Assembly: GCA_003508835.1 (NCBI GenBank)
Contig: PUFA01000567.1
Location: 1 to 64,000 of the forward strand
Source: Eonycteris spelaea
Lineage: Eukaryota; Chordata; Mammalia; Chiroptera; Pteropodidae
DNA: 64,000 nucleotides
Direction: 5' to 3'
A program made the position numbers and the translations under genes. Below the pieces are notes generated by a model that worked only from the letters and a program-made list of their open reading frames with translations, was not told where the DNA came from and searched no databases. Below, one piece after another: positions 9,327 to 22,269 of this stretch (its first letter is position 1; every line of letters begins with the position of its first letter).

Positions 9327-10444
9327 CAGGTCACACAAAGCACAGAAGGCAGAGCCCAACCCAGCAGCAGGTGCAGAGGGAGGTGGGAAGGGACTTCCTC
9401 TTGGCAGCAGCGAATTCCTCTCAGAGTTCTCAGCAGCCCAGTGAAACAAACCTCACTTATTCTATTTGACTCTAAATTTTTCTAATCTCACTGTAGAAAA
9501 AAAAATGAAAACGCACCTTGTCTGTCTGTAGACGACATGTCACTGGTGGCCGGGGACCTTCCTTCACCAGTTTTCTATGTGTCTGTTTTCATGTCTCAGC
9601 AGAGGGACCATCCTGAGGGCTGTCTTCTTCCCTGTGGCTGGAAAAGACCTGCACAAAGAGAGACCGGCACAGTGCAGACTCCTGTGTGCTGAGCTCAGAC
9701 TCCCTGTCCCCACAGGCACACACTGTCCCCACATGAGCCCTCCCTTCAGACAGGACACATGGCCATGGGGGTAGGATCAGCCCCCAGGACACCACCCAAT
9801 GCCATTTCTGTCCTGCCTACAACACAGTACCCTCCAGTTCTTCACTTACTCAGGTGGATTTGGAAAACCTCCCAAAACAACCAGGTGTCATCAGCTGTCC
9901 TATTTCACTAAGTCTGTCTTCCACCCTGAGCTCCATGGGGCTAGAGCCGAACTCAATCTCCCAGCCTCCACCCTGGCTGCTCACAATGGAGAGATTATGT
10001 AAATACTTTGCATTCACCTGTCCCCAGTTCATCTCCTGTTGTTTTTCTAACACATCTGTCCATTAGTGGATCCCCCACACACGTTAATCTCAGGGGTACT
10101 AATGTGACTTGCTTAGCATACATGTCATGCACAATACGAATCATGGTAACACAGGCACTATTGAAGGACAGGTCTGGGTCAGGTGGGGGCACAGCTGGCT
10201 GCTGTCCCATGGGCAGCACTAAGAACTCAGAAACCTGATGAAAGAAAATATCTTGAAGGAGCAATGTACACAGAGCATCAAGCTAAACACCTCACTGTGG
10301 CCATGGTGATCCAGGGGTCAGGGTACGCGTTGGATGTGCTGGTCACTTCTCATATCTTCTTTACACAAAGCTCTAGTCCTAGTGGGTGGGACCACCACAC
10401 CGTGACCTCACTTAGCCTTTCAAGCCTCCTCAACGCGCTGTTTT

Positions 10445-11150
10445 AAACAGCAACATTGAGAAATCAGATTACAGGGTAATGATTTTGAATAGCCGAATCC
10501 ATCCGTAGGATTCCACCAACGGAACTTAAAATTCATGTCTTTCTTCGTATAAAAGCATTACCTCTAACCCAACTCTCCCAAATGTCATACCCATTCCAGA
10601 ACCAACTCCAAAGTCTTAGGTCCAAATCTCAACGAAACATCATCTCATCATATATTGGTGAAACCTGGCATATGATTCAATCTGAGACAATCCTCTCCAA
10701 CTGAGAGTCTATAAAACATGATGAATTATGTGCTTCCAAACTACGATGGAGGGGCCGGCAGAGGGCAGAGCCACCCATTCCACAATGGCTACAGAGGAGA
10801 GAGGGAAGGAGCGGAGGACGGCAAGCTGGCCCAAACACTAGCGAGGCAAGTCCCATGGATGGGAGGTTGGAGACAATCCTCTTTGGCTGGATGCCTGCAC
10901 GCTGTGCCCTGTGCTTGGAGGTCACTTCATGGACACACTGAGGAGCTGTCTCACCATCTGGACTCTCTATGACAGTCTCTCTGTGACTGTTGGGTGGCAG
11001 TCACACCCCTGTCACTGCCCGGCGGTGGACAATCCGAAGGCTTTGAGTGGAGGTCGTGTCACCTCTAACACTGAGGCGATGGCCCAGGCCTAGAAATCAA
11101 GGAGTCGTCCCTGATCCTCTCTGAGTCTCCTCCAAGGCCATTCGTCCCCT
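10445..11150. mobile_element. ERVL-MaLR-like internal fragment (diverged copy)
   Basis: Paralogue of 950-1720, more diverged. It keeps the order of diagnostic phrases (cattccagaaccaactc, tctcaacgaaacatcatc, gaggcaagtccc). The CTCF consensus site seen at 1509 has decayed here (~10986-11000). Confidence 0.4.
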
Positions 11151-11302
11151 TCTTAAAAATACTGCATCTTCACGGCCAGTGTTTTGTAAAACCCGTGAAG
11201 TCTGACGTCTCCCTTCATTCCACCCACCTGTTCTCTCCTTCTCTCCCTTAGCGGATGACGCAGAGATGGGTGATGAGACCCGCTGGTCAGGCCCTAGATT
11301 GA

Positions 11303-11600
11303 TGGATTGATTTATTTTATTTATTTTTACATATTATTTTCTATTTCCCCTTCCCACTTCCCTCTGGTAACCACTAGTCCATCGTCCTTGTCCATGAGTC
11401 TCTGCTTGTTTGTCCTCTTCATTCGTTGCTTTTAAGTTTACATCACATAGAAGTAATATCATGTGATTTTTTTTATAAAATCATTTTCAGCAATGCCTCT
11501 TCTGCCCTCTTCAGAAGATATTCCACGATTTTGGCTTATGGATGGACGGGCCATTTTTCACAACTCCAAATTCGGAATCACACTGGATTCATACAGCTGT
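11303..11600 (-). mobile_element. L1 3'-end fragment (antisense)
   Basis: 'ttccccttcccacttccctctgg' followed by 'ccatgagtctctgcttg' and 'catcacatagaagtaatatcatgtg' is the reverse strand of mammalian L1 3'UTR/ORF2 end as I know it. The paralogous spacers at ~1.8-2.0, 44.9-45.0 and 55.4-55.5 kb lack it, so it inserted in, or replaced sequence of, this copy only. Confidence 0.55.
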
Positions 11601-12099
11601 CCTTGCTCCATCACTGCCCTATCACACTTTCCTAGAAGCAGCAGGAGGAACCAGTCACTCCCGCTCTTAGCTTAGTAATCCCTGCAGATAAATACGCACT
11701 TTCACTGCTCACAGCTCTACCTTCAGCTTCACCCTAAAACCTGGCCACCCGCATGTATTCACCTTGTGACAAGGTCACCTTTACTCCAGAGCCTGGGACC
11801 TGTTCTCATTTCCATGGACACCACATCAGAACGGCTCCCACTGTCCACACTCCAACCACTGCTGTCCTCGTGACTGTGTGCGCGTTCTCACAGAGTGTGG
11901 GGGCTTCATCCACGGCTCTCCGTCCTCTCTCTGAGCTCTCCACACAGTAACCTGTATCACCCTCACGGCAAGCTTGGAATTTTCTAGCAGGCACTTACAA
12001 GTCTCCCACCTCCTACCCATCACCTGCTTCCACGTCCACGTCCACCTTCTTCAGTGCTTGTTCCAGCAGCACCCACTTCTCAGTGCCACGGTCTGTCTC

Positions 12100-12405
12100 A
12101 TGTGCTCAAGTTGTCATCACAACAATCAATGACTGGGTGGCTTAAATGACAGGAATTTTTTGTATCACCTGATGGGGTCAGGAATTCCAGGAGCGGAGAC
12201 CAGATGCATCGATAACTGCTGAGAACCTTCCCACAGGCAGACAGCTGACCTCTATGTCACGTGCTGGAGAAAGCGAGAGATGTGTCTCTTTTGCCCCTCT
12301 TCTCACAAGGCCACCAGGTCCAGTGGGTGAGGACTCACCCTTACAGTCTCATTTAACCCTAAGGCTTCCTAAGAACCCTTCTGCCATACAGTCCATGGTG
12401 TGTCA
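12100..12405 (-). mobile_element. MLT1-like LTR fragment
   Basis: Paralogue of the fragment at 2470-2785, highly similar, in the same position relative to the downstream VH1 gene. Confidence 0.5.
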
Positions 12406-13385
12406 GGCTTCACCACATGAGTGGTGGGCGTACAGCTCACACATAGCGAGACCCCAGGGTTAACTGTGAGCAGGTTCGCTGACCAGAAGGACGTTCACCA
12501 CGTTCCTGGTTACGTCGGCACAGGCACAGGTTCCTGACAGCAGCGCTTACGAGACGTCCTCACGCAGAGGCCAGTGCCTCCCAGACGTGATCGTGGACCT
12601 CGTGTCCCAGAGCATCCTGGAGGCCAGGACTCCTGCGTCTCCTCCCGCCTGCGCTCAGCTCCCCTGGGACAGAAGCTCTCAGGGTTGGCTTGTGTTTCAG
12701 GAGTGACAGTTCCTGGTCCTGGTGTGAGGTGACACATGCACCTATGAGTCCAGCCAGGGGGACCGATGCCCTTTCAAAATGTGACCTCACCTGATGTCTA
12801 ATGCAACTGTGCCTGTTGCACTCTCCAGACTCCAGCTTCCTGGGAGAGCCTTGACATTGACTTGACATTCAGTGGTTTTCATCCAGGGATGTCTGTGCAG
12901 GTGCCACTTACACATAGTGAGTTCTGATCCCCACATCTAGTACAGGTCAAGGTGCCCTCTGAGCACACATCGGGTGTATGCATCTCATTCACTGAATACT
13001 GGAAGTAGATGTGCATTGGGCAACATAGTGTGTATCCACAGGGTTTCTCAGAAGCGTCCTTCATTAGAGAAACCTAAAGAACATAAAGGTCCAGGAGGCT
13101 CCAAAAGCTTCTGGACTCGGAGAAGGCTGATTGTGTCAGTGCATCAGTCAACCCCAGGAAAGGGGTTCCTGGTGGATTCACAAAGCCCTTGTTTGGGGCC
13201 TCCCTGCAAAGTAATTGGGAGTGAGTGAGGACAATTCACTCTATCAGCAGGTGAAGTCAAAAGCATATGGTGTCCCTGAGGGATCATCCTGAAGTCAGGG
13301 CACAGACATTTAATACCATCCTAGAAACACCATGAGGTCATGCCCTCTGAGCCCAGATGACTCTCCCCTGCAGCATAGGAGATGG

Positions 13386-13400
13386 GCTGCAGGGGGCGCT
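13386..13400 (+). promoter_or_regulatory. CTCF-like motif upstream of VH1
   Basis: GCTGCAGGGGGCGCT, identical to the site at 3745, about 0.68 kb upstream of the ATG at 14072. Confidence 0.5.
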
Positions 13401-13954
13401 CAGGAACCACCCCGTAAGGGTTTTGTGTTCAGAAAAGGTTCAGAGAGCATGGAGGAGGATATTTCTCTGAGGTCCTGGGGCTTCCTCGTTCCACAGATCA
13501 CCTAAATTTCCAATTAGACAGAGATCGAAGAAGTCAAAATAGATATTCCATTTGGCAGGACCATTTGCCAGTTTCGAGAGAGCAATGAGAACCACACAAT
13601 AATGGGCAGGTCTGGGACTTCTAGACATCTGATTTGTAGGAGCTGGGGCAGGGTGTGTTTCACCAGGTGTGGCATTTAAGAGACACCCTGGCCCAGGAAT
13701 ACAAGGTGTGAGATCAGAGCCCAGATGCATCCGGTCTCCCCGTGTCACTCAAGGAGCATGCGCAGTGAGGAGACGTCCTGTCGGACTCATTCCTCAGTGG
13801 GAAAAGCTCTGTCTGCACAGAGATCAGGCACCTGACAGGGACACATATGCACGGCAAGCATTTGTACCTGAGATTTCCTGTGCTCACTGACCACGGTTGC
13901 TGTGTCATTGACATCCTTCACATAGGGCCGAGCCTTCAGCTATGAATACACCGC

Positions 13955-13971
13955 CTCATGAATATGCAAAT
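13955..13971 (+). promoter_or_regulatory. IGHV promoter: heptamer CTCATGA plus octamer ATGCAAAT
   Basis: CTCATGA at 13955-13961 and ATGCAAAT at 13964-13971, two bases apart, 100 nt upstream of the ATG. This is the complete IGHV promoter pair. Confidence 0.93.
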
Positions 13972-14071
13972 GAGCTGCGGTGCACTAGGTTAAGTAGGGA
14001 CCCGTCTGTGTCCTCACAGCACCCACCCTCACGCCTTCCCCCACAGAGGCCCTGACGGCACCTCCCTCAGC

Positions 14072-14504
14072 ATGGACTGGAGCTGGAGCGTCCTCCTCCT
14101 GGTGGCATTGGCGACAGGTAAGGGGATCCCCAGCCCTGGGCTGTTTGGGGCACCAGGGCCAGTCAGGGCTCTGCACCCACTGCTGTCTCCTCTCCACAGG
14201 TGTCCACGCCCAGGTGCAGCTGGTGCAGTCTGGGGCCGAGGTGAGGAAGCCTGGGGCCTCCGTGAAGGTCTCCTGCAAGGCTTCCGGATACACATTCACT
14301 GACTACTATATGCACTGGGTGCGACAGGCACCAGGTCAAGGGCTTGAGTGGATGGGACGGGTTTATGCTAACAGTGGTAGCACAAGCTACGCAGAAGTTC
14401 AAGGGCCGAGTCACCATCACCGCAGACAAGTCCACCAGCACAGCCTCCATGGAGCTGAGCGGTCTGAGGCCTGAGGACACGGCCATATATTACTGTGCGA
14501 GAGA
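14072..14504 (+). pseudogene. IGHV: Clan I (VH1-like) IGHV segment with a 2-nt deletion after CDR2
   Basis: Leader exon 14072-14117 ([15 protein letters not shown]), intron 14118-14199, V exon 14200-14504. The V region starts at 14211, is open through CDR1 (GYTFTDYY) and CDR2 (RVYANSGST), and then loses frame near 14391. Here 'tacgcagaag' replaces 'tacgcgcagaag', so one GC dinucleotide is missing. The shifted frame stops at 14472. Re-phased, FR3 and the final cysteine are intact. Promoter and RSS are good. The V region is 294 nt instead of 296. Unlike 4427 it has the authentic VH1-type RSS. A single dinucleotide loss could be an assembly error, in which case the gene would be functional. Confidence 0.9.
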
Positions 14505-14543
14505 CACAGTGTGACGACCCACATCCTGCGAGTGACAGAAACC
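14505..14543 (+). other. 23-RSS of VH1 gene 14072 (authentic VH1 type)
   Basis: CACAGTG, 23-nt spacer (TGACGACCCACATCC...), nonamer ACAGAAACC at 14535-14543. This spacer is the usual VH1 kind (human VH1 genes have a closely similar one). No CTCF motif follows. Confidence 0.95.
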
Positions 14544-17500
14544 CTGAGGGAGAGGGCAGCTGTGCGGGGCTGATGAAGGAAGGGAACAGTGTCCTCTGAC
14601 TTCCTCACACAGAGACAGACACCTGACACTGTAATTGACACTCTCACAATCGCACCTGGCAATCAGGGAAAGTGTCACGAGTCCAGTGTCCTGCAGGAAG
14701 ATGAGGGACAGTGTCTGCTGTCAGGCCCCTGTCAGTTGTCATGGCTTCTGCAGAGGGCACACATGCAGCTCCCTGGTCTCTGGACGAGGGGAGTTAGTTC
14801 GGGCATCGTCTGGGATGACGTGTTGGTGTCAGATTCAGGGTTTGGCCTGCAGATCCCCAGCCCTTCCTCTCACTTTCCCCTGTTTCTGAAAAGGGAATGA
14901 TGCTTCAATGCAAGTAAACATAAAGAATGAAGAGTGAACCCCTACTGCCCAGTCTGAGGTCCAGCACCAGGCCCATGACCTTCTGGAGGACGATCCCGAC
15001 TCCGGTAGAAAAGTCATGGTGACGGGTGAGCCAGGTTCTAGCTCAGTCCCCCTCAGTTCTCTCCTGCAGGGCTGAGCTCCTGAAGAGGCTCTCCCCTCTG
15101 ACCACAACCTGGTGTCCCTGTCCCTGGGGCAGGACAGCTGTCCTCACACTTGGGGAGCAGTGTGGGGAGACCTTGATGACGCGGGACCCACCACCCTGTG
15201 TGACTTCCCTTCCCTGCTGAATCACAGTACCACACACTCGGGGTAAGTCTACACACAGTGAGTCCTCACAGTCTGGAGGTCAGATCAGGAAGTCAATCTC
15301 CCTGGACAGACATCAAGGTGTTGGCAGGACCACTCGTGCCCAGAGTGTTGAGGGAGAGGTGTCGTCTAAACACGTGTGCTCCCCAACATTGCGTATTGAA
15401 ATCCTAACCCCTCAGAGGACCATGTTAGGAGGCGGGGTCTCTGGGAGGTGCTGGGTGACAAGGCCCAGGTTCTCATGAAGTGGATTAGCACCTAACTAAA
15501 TGAGGCCCCAGAGACATGCGAGTCACTTCCTCCACCTGAGGACACAGCAAGAACAAACCAGATATGACGCAGGAAGAGCCTCCTCCCCTGTGGCGACCAT
15601 GCTGGCTCCTCGATCCTGGATTCCCACCTCCTGAGCCTTGGGAAGTGCATGGTTGTTAATGTTAAATCACTCAGAAGGTTTCATTCTCTTACTGCAGCCT
15701 GCACAAACTCAGAAGGTCTGCTTCTGTGTCTTTCCTGGATCAAGAGCCGCTTTCCTTACAAACTGACTCATGTCCCGTTCTCCAACCCCGCAGCCTGGAG
15801 GAAGTCACCTCATGTCACTGGTCACATTGCTTCCTTCCTCTCCTGGAGTCTAATCTCCTCTGCCCCGCGCTGGCGTGAACACTTGTGGCTGTATTAGGAA
15901 TCTCTCAGATAACTCTGGAAACTCATCATATCTCAAGATGTCTAATGAACCAGAAGGGCACAGTCTCTTTCCCAATGTAACATCAGACTCCAAGCACGAT
16001 GTGACTCTAACAGCCTTGCAGATTCTCACGTCCGTTCTACAGATAGGTTCCATTTAGCCCATGCTAACATCCCCAATGCCAACTCATTAAAACCTTAACG
16101 TGAGCCCAAAATATCAAATAGTATCACTTCCAAAGTCCCAAATATAACCTCTAAATCAGGTGCATGCACCCTGGGGCAGCATCCTCTCCAGCTGCAGACC
16201 TGTGGTCCTAAAAACCAGTTACCTCATTCCAAAATGCACTGCAGGGCAGGGACATGGTCACAGTCCGGAAACCTCCCTCCCTAAGAGAGGAAATGGAAGT
16301 TAGAGAGAAAGCACCAGCTGAAGATGATTTTATGCACATCCGAGAGAACTGCGTTGGGTCTAATGACCTGGGGATGAGCAGCTGTGCCTCAGACCCAACC
16401 TCTGGCCTGTCGCTCTGCCCTCGGATCCACCTCCCTGGGGCCTGAGGAGCCACGTGATGGAAGAGGAGCCGCTCACCACCTGTGTCCTGCCAGGAGATGA
16501 TTTAGACTTGACGCATCTTTCCACTTTGTTCTGTCTCTGTGACTTAAAAAAATATCTTCCAACAATTGCTGAATTTAAAGGAAGGTTTTCTTTAGACACT
16601 TGCAATTAAATATCCCCACTGCAGAGAGTCAGGGGCATGCTGGGAGCAGCAGAGGCAGCTGGGGACTTGTGGCCTGGGAGCAGAGGACACACTCCATTGA
16701 TGGAAGTAACTAAGAAGGGACATGCTTTATACAGGAGGGACCATATGCCTATACCGTGAGGGATGCACGACAGAATGCTGGGTAAGGGAGGGGCCGGGTG
16801 ATTCTCTGTTTTTCCGTGGGGCGTTGAAGGAAAAGTGTGCTGAGGATACCAGGGAGTCAGCGTCTGCAGGCGTCACACAAACCCCATGGACTTGTGTCCC
16901 AGCCCCGGCATCTCGTGCAGTGGAGACTCAGGACTGGTTTCCTGTGTGATCTGTGGCTCACCGTCCTTGCAGGAGCATCATGGGAACCTGTGTACATTTA
17001 TTATTCTCTGCTTTCCTCTAACGCTTCTGAATTAAAAACAGTGGTGTTCTTTTTGTTTTTTATTGACAATGAGTGTCACATTTATCATGTGCACAAGACG
17101 TAGAGGTCACTCACTGAGGCAGAAATGACTCTGATAGATGTCACCACATCAGAGTCCACAGACAACTCAACCCTACTGCAGAGACTGTCAGGTCCCAGTG
17201 CAAGTTGGACCCTGAGAGCAGGCAGAGGGGCAGCTGGCGGTGGACATTCCCAAATTGGCCTACAGTGGGAGGAAGGGCCAGTACGTAGGCTCTGGAAATG
17301 TCACTTCGACGAAGTCCAAGTCCCTCAGCAGTGGCCCTTCACGATGGCCGTCGTCACCCACATTTCCGCATCTGCACAGCACGGCTGAGGTTTCCTCCAC
17401 GAAGACCGAGGCTGCCCCCCGGCTCCCGTCTTCCTCTCTGAGCTCCCCCCAGATTCTCCTCTCCAGGCCCGTGCACAGCACGGAGGCTTCTTCTGACACG

Positions 17501-18872
17501 CAGCTCAACACCCTTCCAGCCTCTTTGCCCAACATGGTTCCAGTGCACCGTGCAATTTCTATGATTTTTTTACAGCAGCACCCGCATCTCTCTGTACCGG
17601 TTTCATAGCCCATGTGAGCGCTATAAAGAGTAACAGAGATGGAGTGGGTGAAAGAGACACCTGGAATTAACTTCACACAGTCCTGGAGGTGACGAATCCA
17701 TGACCAAGACAAACACAGACTCAGCATCTTGAGATCTCACTTCCTGGTTCACACATGGCCTTCTCTGCCCTCACTGCGGTAAGTGCTCCCTGTATTCAGG
17801 ACACTGGCTTTTTGAATGATTAACTGATTGTAGTTAACTTTTGTTTTTTCTAAGGCTATGCCCTCCGTAGGCCCACCATATGGGCAGGCAGCGTTTTGTC
17901 CCTTATTGATCTGTAGGAACCACAGTACCCAGACCTCAGGGTGCAATTTCTGTGACTTCCCATAACTTATTGTTCAAGGGAATTGATTGATTTGCACTTA
18001 GTGCAGCTTGCTTGTCACTGTGACACTGTGTTGTAAGAATAAGAAAATTTTCTCAGGTTTCTGCATCTACAGGCTGAGAATTGGTTTTTGTTTGTAGCAC
18101 CCAGGGACTGGGGACACTCCAACACCCCTCAGCAGGTGCACAGCTCACTCGGAGGTGGACGCACTCATCGAAGAAGACTCAGCACTGACCCGTGCGAGCC
18201 TGGGTCACACCACACGCTGCATTCCAATTATGATGCTGAGGATGTAACATGGACATCACGTGTGTGCGTGCGATTCCAACTGTGCACGTCATCCTGGCGT
18301 GGCTGTGGCTGACAGAGCTCTACCACAGCAAGACGACTACCGTACACGTGCAGGTATCAGCAGACAGAGAAAGTCAGAGGCACAGAGAGTGACACTCAGA
18401 TGGGACAGACGCCTGCCACACCCCTGTGACCCTGGTTCTCGCACACGCTCTCCGTCAGCACTAGGAGGCAGCAAATCCCACACGCGTTCACACAGGACAG
18501 AGACCTGCACCTCACTGGGGACGTCCCTCTGTCCTGTGGGTGGCCCAGGGGAGCAGTGGGGTGCAGTGGGGAGCGTGCAGGGCCAGACACATGAGTTCCC
18601 TCTTACACACGTGAGCTCTCGACACCAAGCTCTTGTGGTCCTTTTGGCCTGTTCACCTGGATGCAGGTACTGATATCATGTCACATGATTATGTGCATGA
18701 GTAAAATGAAATAGAGGTGGTGCTAAGGTTTAAGTGACACGTGTCACAATAAAATCATATTTCACCAAATGGGCTCATTGCCACCACGTGCCCAAACACA
18801 CCCACGCCTGCTCTGGGTCTCTGCCCTCTCTGTGGGTCCCCAACCCCAGAGCTCCTTATACAGTCGGAGCAC
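14544..18872 (+). repeat. Type B spacer between VH1 and VH3
   Basis: No gene. About 98-99% identical to 47916-52657 by eye in long stretches (for example 15840-16080 against 49210-49450 shows three substitutions). Lacks ~465 bp present in the other copy, at about 17333. Open frames (e.g. ~120-155 codons near 17.3-17.7 kb) do not survive in the paralogue. Confidence 0.85.
15380..16560 (+). mobile_element. ERVL-MaLR-like LTR and internal remnants
   Basis: 15390-15660 ('gaaatcctaacccctcag', 'aggaggcggggtctctggg', 'gaggacacagcaagaac') resembles an MLT1/MST-type LTR in sense orientation. About 15990-16340 resembles MaLR internal sequence ('aaatcaggtgcatgcacc', 'ctctccagctgcagacctgtgg'). Duplicated at ~48745-49930. 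Families are from memory. Confidence 0.45.
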
Positions 18873-18880
18873 ATGCAAAT
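18873..18880 (+). promoter_or_regulatory. IGHV octamer (ATGCAAAT) of VH3-like gene
   Basis: Perfect octamer 129 nt upstream of the ATG, with a TATA-like GATAAAAG at 18895-18902. The same arrangement precedes 52786. Confidence 0.9.
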
Positions 18881-19001
18881 AGGGCCCCTCTGCTGATAAA
18901 AGGCAGCCCAGCCCCGAGCCTGCAGCTCTGGGACAGGCGCCCAGCCCCGCGACTCCCAGGTGTCCCCATCCCAGGATCAGGTCGGAACACGCACCCGCAC
19001 C

Positions 19002-19444
19002 ATGGCGTTTGGGCTCAGCTGGGTTTTCCTCGTCGCTGTTTTACGAGGTGACTGATGGGGAACGAGGGACAATAGTGTGAGTGGGTGTGAGTGAGGCACA
19101 GGGACGAGTGACCGTTTCCTGACCCTGCTGTGTCTGTGTTCACAGGTGTCCAGTGTGAGGTGCAGCTGGTGGAGTCTGGGGGAGACGTGGTGCGGCCCGG
19201 GGGTCTCTGCGACTCTCCTGTGTGGCCTCTGGATTCACCTTCAGTAGCTACACATGCACTGGGTCCGCCAGGCTCCGGGGAAGGGGCTGGAGTGGGTCTT
19301 TATATGGTATGTGGGTAGTACATACTACGCTGACTCCGTGAAGGGCCGCTTCACCATCTCCAGAGACAACGCCAAGAACACGCTGTATCTGCAAATGAGC
19401 AGCCTGAAGGCTGAGGACACGGCCCTGTATTACTGTGCGAGAGA
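19002..19444 (+). pseudogene. IGHV: Clan III (VH3-like) IGHV segment with two frameshifts
   Basis: Leader exon 19002-19047 (MAFGLSWVFLVAVLRG, very like human VH3 leaders), donor GTGACT, intron 19048-19145, V exon 19146-19444. The V region starts at 19157 ([16 protein letters not shown]). One G is missing from the CCCGGGGGG run in FR1 near 19203. A second base is missing in CDR1, where 'agctacacatgcactgg' stands for Ser-Tyr-x-Met-His-Trp. Downstream, [34 protein letters not shown] and [11 protein letters not shown] are intact, but CDR2 is two residues short. The RSS is also damaged. The paralogue 52786 has different lesions, so these arose separately or are sequencing errors. Confidence 0.9.
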
Positions 19445-19481
19445 CACATTGAGGGACTCAGTGTGAGCCCAGTCACAAACC
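19445..19481 (+). other. Damaged 23-RSS of VH3-like gene 19002
   Basis: Heptamer CACATTG (one mismatch), spacer only 21 nt, nonamer TCACAAACC at 19473-19481. A 21-nt spacer and the G-to-T change would be expected to impair RAG use. The missing spacer bases lie in a GGGG/CTT context and may be consensus errors. Confidence 0.85.
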
Positions 19482-19506
19482 TCCCTGAGGGAGACTGGAG
19501 GAGGTC

Positions 19507-19523
19507 GGCCACCAGGGGGCGCT
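19507..19523 (+). promoter_or_regulatory. RSS-adjacent CTCF motif
   Basis: GGCCACCAGGGGGCGCT, forward, 26 nt after the nonamer. Identical to the motifs after 4427, 37212 and 57909. Confidence 0.75.
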
Positions 19524-22269
19524 CAGGGCGCACACAGCTCAGCACACACAGACCAGCCCAGCAGCAGGTGCAGAGGGAGCTGGGGAAGCGGCTTCCTGGT
19601 GGGAGCAGCGATTTCCTCTCAGGTCTCTCAGCTGCCTCCCAGGAGAATCACTGCTGCTTCTTCGTGGCTCTAGTTTTCCCCATTCTCACTAAGAGAGAAA
19701 TAAGAAGTAACTGTCTTCACATCAGCAGTGCCTGGGGACCTTTCCTGCACCAGCTTTCAGTGTGTCCTTTCTGATTTCTTGACAGAGAGACCCCCTGAGG
19801 GCTTTGTGTCCCTGAGGCTGGGAACTGTTTCCACACAGAGAGACACACACAGTGCAGGGCCCTGTGTGCCGAGCTCAGGCTCTGCCCCCACAGACACACG
19901 CTGTCCCCACGTGGGCCTCCCTTCAGACAGGACACAGGGCCCACAAGGGAGGACCTGTGCCCCGGGACCTCTGTCCCACAGGGTCCCTGTCCTGCCTGCA
20001 GCACATGAACTCTTGTTCCTCATTTTCTGGGTGCACATCTTCTGTCCTAGTTACACTAAATCTTTTTAGTCATGTGTCCCCTGTGCTGGAGACCCCTTAC
20101 TCTACTACCCTCTCACGTACCAGTCACAGACATGGGCATTCACCTGCCTCCACTTCATCTCCTAAAGTTCACCTAATGTGTCTGTCCATTTGTGGTCACC
20201 CCAGGCCAGAGTACTCGCAGGGGATCTACAGGTGGCCGTGCTGAGGCCCTATGTCATGCACACACATGGCTCAACTCACACAGCACTAATGGACTGACCA
20301 GCCCTGATGTTCAATCAGATGTTTCTGAGAAAGTTCTGGAAAACACTCGAAGTAGCACTGAGAATACCCACACCTGGAACTCTGTATGGAAGTCAAAAGT
20401 TTGAAAAAACAAAAACACATGTGTGACATGTACTTAAGAAGTTGGATAAAGAATAGAATGAAAAGTTATTTTTGTAGCAGCATTTAAAATTCTATTTTCT
20501 CTAGTTTCTTTTATTGACTCACTTCCTCCAACAGTATCAATAGGATTGTACACTTGAGTTGACCATGAAAAAAAAAATTGCATGCATTGAATCAACCAGC
20601 TAGACTGTTTTGCAGTTCAAATAATTGTAAGTCCTTCAAATCGTTCTCATCATCGGTGATTATATCCTTTTCTCTTCCTTCATCAAACACTGACCTTACA
20701 TATGAGTCTTTCTACCTAAAGTCATCGATGGAGGAGAAAGAAACTTGGTCACATGTCTACACCATGCAGCCTGTGTGGCTCGGAGTGATCAGTAAGGCGC
20801 CTGTCACTTCCACAGTCCTGTACCACGACATCCTGTGGAATTAGCCCAGCTTTGTATTGCAAAAAAAAAAATGACACTTTCTTTTTGCCCAATTGCACTA
20901 AAAATGCACTTGTCACAATGTCTTTCAATGGATTAGAACACAAACACTGAAATTGTGGCTTATTTAGAAGTGCATGCTGTGTTCCCGTTGTCACGACGTT
21001 CCTAATAGTAACAAGGACCCTCCTATGAGTCTGCACTGGGCCCTGGCATTGCAGTCGGTCTGCTGTTGTGCCCGCAGACCCCATCGCAGTCGTTGCTGTA
21101 GATCCTCCCCACATCCGGGAATCCTCCCACTAAGAGGGTGGAATGCACACGGCGTAACCAGAGTGGTGAGGGTTGAGAAGAGGGAGCCCACGTGTTTGGA
21201 CTTTTCTCTGGTTCCTGGTCAGATAGAGGAAGGAGCCCTTTGAGCTTCCCACAGACGTGGCCTCCCCTTTACCCTGAAGAGCCTTTCTCTGCCCTGGCCT
21301 CATGGGGTGGTCAGCACCCCAAAGCAACCGGACAAGGATTGATCACTCTACTCTGTTCACCCGTTTAGATCTACTTATCGAAGTGAGCCTTCTAGTGCAC
21401 CCACTTTTTGTCCTCAATAAAGGTAGATTTATCTCCTTTAAAATAGAAATGAATCGTGTAGAGGAAACAATTCACACTCTAGACCAGGAGAGTGTAGGAT
21501 CCCCATTCAGCACTGAGGGTCCAGCCCCCCGTCCCCACATCAAAGCCTCAGCCTGAGCTGAAACGTAGTGGCGGACATGAACCCAGAGTTAGAGAGAAAG
21601 TGGGTTCTCACACATGATCTGGTCAGGGTCGATTGGGGAGCTCCTGAGGGTACGACCGTGTGTCCCAGGCCTGTGCCCAGGTTTCACATGGAGGATGAAG
21701 GACACAACTCTTGTCCCGTATGAAATGTGTGCAGACCATGACAAGGTGCTGCTGTGGAGAATGCATAAGGTCACGTCTTAATCGTGTGTTTATGCATTTT
21801 ATCCCTTCTGGATATTATGATGTTGTTAACAGCTTTATGAATCTTTCTGGATGTAGACAGACTTCTGCTCATGGGGACCCAATCCTTAGAGTCAGCACAG
21901 GGCCCAGTCGGCACGTGCCTTTCACATGCAAAGAAACCCACCAGAGGACACCACCTCTGTCTGCCCAGACACCCCATGGTGCAGTATCCCCTGACTTCAA
22001 TATTCCTGGCCCAGGTGCCAGGCAACTGGAGAAGCCCCTCCACCTTCAAGGCCAATTATGTTTTCAAAATAATTATCCCTAAGCTGCTCTTTTTTCCTCA
22101 AGGAAAACCCAATATCCCAGGTCCTAAGGTCCCCTCTCACCTGTCTGCTGCTTCCTGGACATTCTGGTGTCTTCCATGAGACTCTGGTGGTATCATGTCT
22201 CTAGGACCTGTGAGTGTGATAAACTCTATTTCCCTTGATCCTCTCTATACCTCTGCGTATAGCCATACC
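19524..22269 (+). repeat. Type C spacer after VH3
   Basis: No gene. It is the parental version of the flank that follows the VH1h genes (4947, 37732, 58423 onward), more diverged after ~20.0 kb. Homology runs to about 22.2 kb, where an LTR-like insertion begins. Confidence 0.8.

Larger units (their letters stand above)
9327..13954 (+). repeat. Type A spacer between VH4 and VH1
   Basis: No gene. Homologous to 42839-47327 throughout, and to 266-4321 and 53750-57790 apart from their VH3-type starts. It differs by an L1 insertion near 11.3-11.6 kb that is absent from the other copies. Short open frames in this stretch differ between paralogous copies. Confidence 0.85.
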
